Origin: Trichoplax adhaerens
Lineage: Eukaryota; Placozoa; Uniplacotomia; Trichoplacea; Trichoplacidae
Direction of reading: 5' to 3'
DNA length: 28,862 bases
Assembly: GCF_000150275.1 (NCBI RefSeq)
Contig: NW_002060944.1
Location: forward strand, 9,330,704 to 9,359,565
Positions within the stretch are counted from its first letter, which is position 1. Each line of letters starts with the position of its first letter. Positions 21,086 through 28,862 of the stretch are shown here, one piece after another. The translations under genes were made by a program, and so were the position numbers. The notes under the pieces are model-generated. The model saw only the letters and a list, made by a program, of their open reading frames with translations. It was not told where the DNA came from and made no database searches.

Positions 21086-24000
21086 GTGAGTATATATGCT
21101 TTTAGCATCAATTTCGTTATACCTTACCATTAGCAACTAGCCTACCGTTCAGAAATATTACGTCGTACTTCTCCTTGCAGTCGTAAGCTGCATGATAAAA
21201 ATCGTAGTTGAAGAGATCTCTATTCCTTAAATTATGGTAATTAATCGCTGCCTGGTCTTTAACTGCAAACTAATTTCTGTTTTGTGCAAGAATAAAACGT
21301 CGTTCGTGATATCTTATATGCTTACATGTTAGAAATTCGGCATCGTCGCTGATTTAGAAAGTATACTTAGTCAGATTAATGTAAGCGTATTATACTGTAG
21401 TCCAAATTACAAGTACGCGTATATGTTGCGTGGTGATGCTTTCATAGTCGGTAGCATGAATTACGCTATCGAACTTCAAGCCTTACCTAATTTGAATAAG
21501 TGAGAGGAGGCTTAAAAATATTTAACAATGGAATAGCTATATTGGAAATACTATATTTGAAGAATCATACTCTAGTGAAGGATAATAAATAGACAAGAGC
21601 TGTTTATTTGTAAGGCAAGTCCTATACAAACCAGAATAACTCGATTACAAAAGTACTAAAAATAGTTATCTTTACTGTTCCAAGCTGCGTGAGTATTAGG
21701 TGAGGTAAAGTGTAATTTAAGTCAGCAGATTACTTAAAGGCTTTTACTTTATGTTCTCTTGTTACAAAGATGAATTTGTGACACCTGATTGTGTCAGATC
21801 TAGTTGCGTTAAATATACTTTATTAAATATATTTTATAACTGTTATCGATTTCGATTCTAATTTTTAAAATTTAAACTTTCCGCTTTTATTTGGAAAATA
21901 CGCATTTGCTGTTCATATTGCGGACTGATAGTAATAGTAGTTAAGCAAATAAGATTGATGTTATGATATAAATTTTCTATCGTCATAAATTTATGAAATC
22001 AATATCAAGTTTTCATAGCAAATAATTAAGCAAATAACTCAGTACAATGTTTATCAAAAGATTAGCCTAATTATTACTAAAGTATCAGTGATGTCACTTA
22101 AATTATCTACTATTCTATGTACAGTATGTACCTACGTATTTATATATCTAGATTTTATAAAATATATGTAGGCACACGAATTACTAAGTAATTTTCTTAA
22201 ATTCACGTATCTATGCAATCCATATCGACTTCTTTGGAAAATATAAATCGAATTAAATAGCCCGTAAGTTAATACGTATTTGGATCATATTTACATCAAA
22301 TTTGTTCAATATTGTACTTAATTGAAAGTAATTCATAATTTACCTGCTAATGTCGATCTATATACGTAATATATTGAAAATAATGGCAATTGTGTTTAAG
22401 CAAATCAAAACTATTTATGGCGTAGCTAATTTATAAGTTCAAATTTTTTGATAAAATATACAGTTGACTAAATATAAAATGATTCTTTACTTGCTCTATA
22501 ATGCTTTCACGTTTTTGCATCTAAATGGCTATAAAATGTGGCCTCTTCGCTAATACGAATCAATACTACATAGCGCGTAAGTTATTCACTAGTGGATTTT
22601 ATTAATAAAATAGGTATAGTTATAGTTTAATTATTTTAATTAAAAATGATAAATCCAACAGTGTATTTAAATCACTCTTATTTTGATCTTTGGTATGTAC
22701 TTATACGTTTATATATTACTAAGTAATTTTCTTCAATTAACATGTTTATGCAATGGATACCGAATCCTTCGGCAAATCCTAATCGAATTAAATAGCCTGT
22801 AAGTTTACATTTGCATTTGGATTAGAGTTGTATAGTATTTGACTGAATTTATTATCATCAATAACTTACTTTTAAACGTTCGTACTTCTACAGAACTAAT
22901 CAAAAAATAATAATAACTGATTTAAAAAGATGAATTACTTATATATTTAATTTTAAACAGTTAATAGCTTATTCAAAGATAGTAAGTAGTTTCATGTACC
23001 TGTATTTAGCTACTGCATTCTAATTTATGCATTTACAACCATCGGTATCTAGTTGTGCATTTACGTATGTGTTACTAATTAAAGAAATATTTTTCCAAAT
23101 TCACATATTCATGCCATTGATAACGATTGCTGTGGCAATTCTAAATCAAACCAAATAGCAAGTAAGTTTATATTTATGTTTTGACAAGATTAAAATTTGT
23201 ACGGTGTTCAACTAATTTGAAATACTTTAAACATACTTGTTTGTCCGTACTTCTTCATGATTTATTGAAAATAATCATTTTTGAAATTGTGATTCACTTA
23301 CATAATTTATTTTTAAATAGTTAACGTTTATTTAAAAATTATAAACAATTTTTATATTCTCGTATTTTAAACACTTAATTTTAAAACTACTGTATTTATG
23401 ACCATCGATGAGCACTTGTGCATTCATGTATAACAAAGCGACTTTCTTAAATTTATATATCCATGTGATCAACACGGACTTCTTTGGAAAATCTAAATCG
23501 AACTATGTAGATCGTGAGTTCATATTTGTTCACATTTCATTTATGCAGTATTTGAATTAATTTATAAAATAATGAGAGCATATTTTTAAAATATCTAAAT
23601 ATCGTGTTCAAAATAATAAAAGCATTTATATATGTGAATCATTTATATAATTAATTTTTAAAACAGTTTACAGCTTTTGAATTGATAAATAAATAATTAT
23701 ATTCCCGTACTTTAACGACTGTATTTAAATTACGTATCATTATGATCATCGATGAGTACTTGTGCATTAATAGGTTACTAAGTACAGTAATGCTTTCTTA
23801 AATTTACATATTCATGTATGCGATATCGAATCCTTTAATAAATCTCAATCGAACCAAATAGAAAGTAAGTGCATATTTATATTTTGTTTGGATTAACTTT
23901 ACACAGTAATTGCAATCTAATCTGTAAATATCCGTATTTTTATTTAATCACATTTACAAATATCAAATTACTTACGTAATCAATTTTGAATTAGTTTACG

Positions 24001-27000
24001 ATTATAGAAGATAATAAACAATTTTACCCACTTTTAATAACTATTTAAAATTACTTGCATTTATGATCATCGGAATGTACTCGTAAAATTATGATTTACT
24101 AATTAATTTTAATGATTAATTTTCTTGAATTCTTATATCTTTGCAATCAATATTTACTCATTTGGTGAATCTAAATCGGATTACATAGTTCGTAAGTTCA
24201 TATTTGTATTTTGTTTTGATCAAAATTTGTACAGTATTTGACGGAAGCGAAATAATTAATGAATATCTTATAAATATTCGTACTAATATACGTCTTGCTG
24301 AAGATAATATTAACTAGGTTTGCAAATGTGGATCACTTATATAATTAGTTTTTCAAAGTAGTATATGGCTTTCGAATATATAAAAAATTTCAATATACTT
24401 TAACTACTGCTTTTAAATCATGTCCGTTTATCATTATGATCAGTATTTACTCGTGTATTTATAGTTTGTCAGTTGTCATGGACTAGTCTCCTGATCAGGG
24501 TGAAGTAAAGTATTCTGCTCTTTTAAGATGCTGCTATCAACTACCACTCTAATTTCTGCCTAGGACTACCATACTATACTGCTGTCACAGAGACAAACTA
24601 CACAAACTCAAGCTATTACTCTATTTCAACAACTGATTACAGCTATTTCTACTCGTAAAGCTACGTAAACTGCTAACAACAAACATGTATTTATAATTAT
24701 AAAAGAATCTCAAAAGTTTAGTCAACCTGACCTATAAAGGCGAAATTCACCACCACATTTGTGCAATGCTTTATCTATACTACTAATCACGATTTATTTA
24801 CACCGTGATAGAATTACTCAGAAATTTTCTTAAATTTTTATGTCTATGTAATCGATATCGACTCATTTGGTAAATCTAAATCGAACTAAATAGCATGTAG
24901 GTCTAGAAATGTTTGCATTTTGAAGATAATCAAAAATTTTATATACTTTAACTACATTATCTGTATCACATATATTTATCCTCATTGTCAGTGTATACCC
25001 ATGCAGCTATGCTTTACTAAGTAATATTTTTATTTTTTCATATGAATTCAATTGATATCGAATCATTTGGCGAATTGGAATCGAAATAAAATAGACCGTA
25101 AGTTTACATTTACGTTTTATGTTGATTAAATTTTTGCATTGTTTAGTTGAAATAATAAAACAAGTTTGCAAATACCAATATAATTAAGTTTCTAAGTAGT
25201 TTACAGCTTTTTGAATATAGTAAAGAGTTTTAGCTAATATAGTTCAACGGTTGTATTCCAATTGCATACATTAATCATCATAATCACTAGGTATTTTTGT
25301 TTTCATCTAATAATAAGAAATTTTCTTAAATTCTTCTATATATATATTCAATCGGTATCGACATATTTTGCAAATTTAAATTGGAAAAATAGCGTGTAAG
25401 TTTATATTTGTGTTTAATTTGATTGACTTAGTACAATACTTGATGGAAATAGTTGATAACTTATTTGTGAATGATCATATTTTCTATATACCTTACTAAA
25501 AGTAATAAAATTGTGTTTTTAAATGTTAATCACTTATGTAGTTAATTTTCAAGGCACTTTACGACTATTAAGATATAATGAATATTTGAATATGCAGTAA
25601 TTACTGATTTGAATGACAAGTATTTATGATCATTATCAATGTGCATTTATGTATTTATGCATTTTTAAGTAATTTTCTTAAATTCTATTATCTATACAAT
25701 CGATATCGAATCATTTGGAAAATTAAATCGGATTAAATAGTTCGTAAGTTTGTAGTTGTATTTCATTTTGATTGAATTAAAGGTTTATTTAACTGAAATA
25801 AAAATAATTAATAACTTGTATGCCAATTTTTGCACTCCTACATACCTTACTAAAGATTTTAACTATGTTTGGAAATATCAATCACTTACATAGTTAACTT
25901 TCAAAGTAGCTTGCTATATGACAAACAATTTTAGTATATTTTAACTTTTGTAAATTTCATGTATTTTATCATCATTATCACTGTGTACTTGTGTTTTCAT
26001 ACATTACTAAGCAAATTTTTTTTTAAATCTGATATCTATGCAATCGACATCAACTCATTCGGAAAATTTACTGTGAACTATGTATAGTTCGTAAGTTTAC
26101 GTTGTTTTTCATTAAATTTGCTCAGTATTTGACTTAATTGAAAATATTTAAAGTATTGCTTGTAAATGTCCTTATTTCTACATAACTGACTAAGAATAAT
26201 AACAAATACAGTTGCAAATATCATTTAGCTACACAGAATAATTAATTTTAAAGACGTTCATAGCGTTTTAGAAGAGAACTATATTTTAGATATACTTTAA
26301 CTACAGTAATCAAATTATATGTATTTATCATTATTATCAGTATAGACTTGTATATTTCTATAGTACTAAGTAATTTTCTTAAATTTTTATATTTATGCAA
26401 TCGATATCGACTCGTTTGGAAAATTTAAATTGGACTAAATAGTTCGTAAGTTCATAGTTTTGTTTTGTTTTGTTTTGTTTTAATTAAATTTATAAAAAGT
26501 CTGAATGAACTTATAATAGTTAATAACTTGCTTGAAAATGTTCGTATTCCTACTTGCCTTACTAGAATTAATAATAACTTCGTTTTATAATTAACTTTTA
26601 AAGAACTTTACGGCTTCTAGATCACTATAAACATTTTAATATACTTTAGATTTCGTATTTAAATTATATATATTTAAAATCATCATCAGTGTTTACTTGG
26701 GGATTTATGTATTGCTAAGTGATTTTCTTAAATTCTTATATCTACCTTATCAATACTAATTTATTTGGCAAATTTAAATCGGACTAAAACAGAATGTAAG
26801 TTTATATTTGTGTTTCAATTCTGATTAACTTTGTACAGTATTTGACTAAAATGAAATAATTAATTACTCACTTGTAAATATTCGCATTTCTACATACCTT
26901 ACTTAAAATAATAAAAACTACTTCTAAAAATGCCTATCACTACTATAATTAATTCTTAAAGTAGTTTGTGGCTTTTGAATGTAATAAACAGTTTGAGTAA

Positions 27001-28527
27001 ACTATTGTATTTAAATTATCATCATTATCAGTGCTTACTTTTACATTTATGTATTATTAAGTAATTTTCTTTAATTCTTTTATCTATGCAATCAATATCG
27101 ACTCATTCTTTTAATCTAATCCGAATCAAATAGGCTGTAAGTTTATATCTGTGTATTATTTTGATTAATTTTGGAAATTATTTAACTAAAAAGAAAATAA
27201 TTATTAATTTACTTATAAATATTCGTATTTCTACATTCCTTCTTGTTGTGAGATCCCAAATTAGCTCAGGATAAAAATTATTAGATTTTATATAGAAATC
27301 ATAGAATTTGTTGTAATAATTCAATAAAATGTAGACAGAAGATAGATATTCTTTGTTATAGGTAGAATAATCTGGGCTATGTGATACAGTAAAATTTCAC
27401 TAGGAATACTACAGCATTTATAGTTCTAATATTATTTTAGACAGTCCTACTGAATCTTATTGATTCCAATAACTAATACTTTTATCTTTGTGAATTCTTT
27501 CATCTATAATTAGAAAAATGAACTTTAGCTGAGATAGCATTACATAATTATTATTATTACCCAATATAAGAAATTACAATTTGAACGTAATAAACATCTT
27601 TGCATAATTTTTTCTATGTTAATCTCTGAATCGGCCTTCACCATTCGTTTCGAAATTGGCCAACTTTTTAGGGAGTAAGTTTGCAATGCGGTCGAATTTA
27701 AAATGTTTTAAATGCATAACTATAATTAAAAAAATGAACTTTAGCTATGATAGCATTACATAATTATTATTATTACCCAATACAGGAAATTACTATTTGA
27801 ACATAATAAACGTCTTGCATTATTTTTTTATATGTTAATCTCTGAATTGGCCTTCACCATTCGATTCGAAATTGGCCAACTTATAGGGAGTAAGTTTGCA
27901 ATACGATCGAATTTAAAATGTTTTAAATGCATAACAATAAGTATATACAATTAAAAGAGGAATTAGATTCTAGCGCTTCTAAGATAGATAAAAATAACTT
28001 TATATCTATGAAGTTCTTACTAAATCTTACTTCTAATACCAACATTTATATTTTTGTTAATTTTTTTTCTGTACACCTTCGCATCAACCCTTAGAAAAGG
28101 AAGAAGAAATCAATGCAAATCTAGGTAAGAATTTGATTTATATTGGCATATTCTGTAATCCAGCTAATCTGGTACCATTTAAAGGTAACCGACAAAGCTA
28201 TGAATAGCCTATTAAAGCATTGTATCATACGAACTGTAAGAGTATGTAAAATACTATATAATATTGCACAACTCATTCAAAGAAATCTAGTACGGATTCA
28301 TTACTCTGCGGAGGCGAAGGATGTTCGTATTTCGTAGTAAATGTTCTAGTGTAACATTGTCACAGCTACTATGCTAAGATAGCAATCAGTTACAATAATC
28401 AGTCATGAAGTATTCTATTAAAGCTAATCTCAAATAATTATCATTGCTTTTTTACTTTGTAGAAAAACAGCAAACCAATGGCTTTCAGTTGAAAAGTAAA
28501 ATTGCAAAAATGATCGATATTTGCTGA
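20885..28527 (+). CDS. secreted peptide gene with predicted one-codon micro-exons
   Basis: Exon 1 (20885-21085, 67 codons) begins MKTKVALVSILFLAVVVVEC, a clear signal peptide. It continues as an acidic segment with two later-placed cysteines and ends ...MDELN in phase 0 at GTGAGT (21086). Seventeen AG|NNN|GTRRGT sites follow (listed in the array entry). Each adds one codon and keeps phase 0. The next exon, 28100-28124 (acceptor AAAAG, donor GTAAGA), reads EEEINANL with one base over. That base joins AA at 28463 (after a TTTACTTTGTAG acceptor) to continue E, KQQTNGFQLKSKIAKMIDIC and TGA at 28525. Total is about 113 residues if all are used. An earlier acceptor (exon from 28095) would put KR after the glycines and stop at TAG (28122). 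The general layout recalls schistosome micro-exon genes, which encode secreted proteins. No homolog is recognised. A role as a secreted signalling or surface peptide is inference. Confidence 0.5.
21181..21182 (+). other. possible 2 nt exon or cryptic splice pair
   Basis: A strong acceptor (TACTTCTCCTTGCAG, ending 21180) is followed by TC and a GTAAGC donor. Used as an ordinary exon start it would add Ser and then stop (TAA). Used as a 2 nt exon it would shift the frame of everything downstream. It may be a short-isoform terminator or a recursive splice site. Confidence 0.2.
24462..24600. mobile_element. 139 bp MITE-like insertion inside the array
   Basis: TAGTTTGTC (24462-24470) is mirrored by GACAAACTA (24592-24600), and the match extends imperfectly inward. 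The array pattern breaks off at 24461 and resumes near 24790, explaining the 705 bp gap between the TTC (24189) and CAT (24894) sites. The rest of the foreign stretch, 24601-24790, is unassigned. No coding capacity is present. Confidence 0.5.
26457..26481 (+). repeat. (GTTTT)5 microsatellite
   Basis: Five perfect GTTTT units lie just after the donor of the TTC micro-exon at 26443. This is a local slippage expansion in the intron. Confidence 0.9.
27505..27935 (+). repeat. recent 216 bp tandem duplication, each copy with a GGA micro-exon
   Basis: Copy 1 (27505-27720) and copy 2 (27721-27935) are nearly identical, with scattered substitutions and small indels. Each carries a CCATTCG(A/T)TTCGAAATTGGCC stretch, a TTTTAG or TTATAG acceptor, GGA, and GTAAGTTTGC. 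The 3' half shows only distant likeness to the 350 bp units, yet it keeps the same AG-3 nt-GTAAGT layout. The pair shows how one extra codon could be added by one duplication. Confidence 0.85.
28100..28124 (+). CDS. exon after the array: EEEINANL
   Basis: A T-rich tract (TTAATTTTTTTTCTG) leads to two AGs at 28093-28094 and 28098-28099. Starting after the second gives GAA GAA GAA ATC AAT GCA AAT CTA G, then GTAAGA. This is in phase 0 with exon 1 and the micro-exons. Starting after the first (28095) would add AAAAG and change phase. The first AG is normally preferred, so both isoforms are possible. Confidence 0.45.
28463..28527 (+). CDS. terminal exon of the secreted peptide gene
   Basis: The acceptor TTTTTTACTTTGTAG ends at 28462 and is among the best in the window. 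Joined in phase 1 to 28124 it reads E, then KQQTNGFQLKSKIAKMIDIC and TGA. The segment is an amphipathic Lys-rich tail with one cysteine. One other phase also stays open for 12 codons, so the assignment rests on joint phase agreement. Confidence 0.42.
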
Positions 28528-28862
28528 TTCGAGAATTCTTGTTGCCATGTAGTGCATATTAGGTTGTATTGACAGTTACATTTGATATACCGTGGTCGGA
28601 TTTCTAATAATAGAAAATATTACCGTAATGCTAATATTAGACGATGGCTAATTATTATATTGGAAATTGTTGATGACTATTACTAGTTACTTAAGTATGG
28701 TACAACATTTATATGACGCGATGTACTGCAATTGTAAAGACGCACAACACCTTTACGGTATTGGACAATTGTAGAAAAGTAATGATATTTCAAACAGATT
28801 GGTTCGTACGGTTAAATAGATTGGTTATCTATTTAAGGAAATGTGTTCTATTAGATGACTAA
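28528..28862. other. 3' flank, nothing identified
   Basis: No AATAAA follows closely. The first plausible poly(A)-like words are variants such as AATAATAGAAAA near 28607. No gene or repeat is seen to the window end. Confidence 0.35.

Larger units (their letters stand above)
22130..27240 (+). repeat. tandem array of about 350 bp units, each with a 3 nt micro-exon
   Basis: Fifteen diverged units share, in order, a TTACTAAGTAATTTTCTTAAATT-like stretch, TATGCAATCGATATCGA, TTTGGAAAATCTAAATCG, AACTAAATAG, three variable bases, and GTAAGTTTATATTTG. Micro-exon positions and bases are: 22261 CCC, 22574 CGC, 22796 CCT, 23159 CAA, 23511 ATC, 23862 AAA, 24189 TTC, 24894 CAT, 25095 ACC, 25393 CGT, 25741 TTC, 26088 TTC, 26443 TTC, 26793 AAT, 27134 GCT. 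Two more, 27672 GGA and 27887 GGA, lie in the next repeat. AG and GT are kept in every copy. Two units have GTGAGT or GTAGGT in place of GTAAGT. The 3 nt gap never changes although the flanks carry indels. Spacing is mostly 327-363 bp, with outliers of 201-313 bp and one of 705 bp caused by an insertion. Confidence 0.85.

Noticed and set aside
20839-21111. 90-codon minus-strand frame
   Set aside because: It mirrors exon 1 of the secreted-peptide gene. The plus strand has the signal peptide and donor.
22170-27140. Array units as coding exons on the minus strand (FDLDFPNESISIA-type reading)
   Set aside because: Open in a few units only; stops (for example in the 22796 unit) and indels break it, so it is not conserved as coding.
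22130-27240. CRISPR-like or centromeric satellite array
   Set aside because: Units are long, diverged and lack spacer structure. Only splice-type bases are invariant, which a plain satellite does not explain.
28143-28337. 64-codon plus-strand frame
   Set aside because: It lies in the intron between 28124 and 28463, starts at a non-ATG codon and has no family resemblance.

Overview
The window is eukaryotic and most likely animal nuclear DNA. It is AT-rich, holds only a few genes, and has GT-AG introns and AATAAA signals. Its clearest gene is an animal-type two-exon cytochrome c oxidase subunit 6B. I cannot fix the species. Short introns with little recognisable transposon sequence would suit an early-branching animal such as a placozoan, but that is inference.

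Layout. 1-900 is dense in TACTGTA/TACAGTA words and short tandem repeats. 1371-1559 (minus) may be an exon of an unknown gene. COX6B lies at 1833-2166 with a poly(A) signal at 2356. 2370-9160 has no convincing intact gene. It holds a decayed exon (4501-4780, minus), a two-copy 290 bp tandem repeat (6821-7395) and a few possible tiny exons. An intronless BMT5-like Rossmann-fold methyltransferase-family gene is on the minus strand at 9176-10156. 10160-20880 is again gene-poor. It holds a second copy of the decayed exon (13292-13540, minus), a SINE-like repeat pair (12705 and 15695), and a patch of inverted-repeat and foldback sequence at 13.9-20.5 kb, including a perfect 16 bp inverted repeat at 19341/19888.

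The striking locus is 20885-28527. A first exon (20885-21085) encodes a signal peptide plus an acidic segment and ends in phase 0 at a GTGAGT donor. Downstream are 17 sites of the form AG|NNN|GTAAGT. Fifteen lie in a diverged tandem array of about 350 bp units (22130-27240) and two in a recent 216 bp duplication (27505-27935). AG and GT are present at all 17 sites and the gap is always exactly 3 nt, but the three bases differ among copies (13 different triplets, no stop codon). Each site therefore looks like a one-codon micro-exon. Read in order they give PRPQIKFHTRFFFNAGG. The frame stays in phase 0 and continues into exons at 28100-28124 and 28463-28527, which end in TGA. The predicted product is a secreted polypeptide of about 113 residues whose centre would be assembled one residue per exon, and so could vary by exon skipping. 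Only transcript data can show whether the micro-exons are spliced in. The splice-site pattern itself is directly visible.
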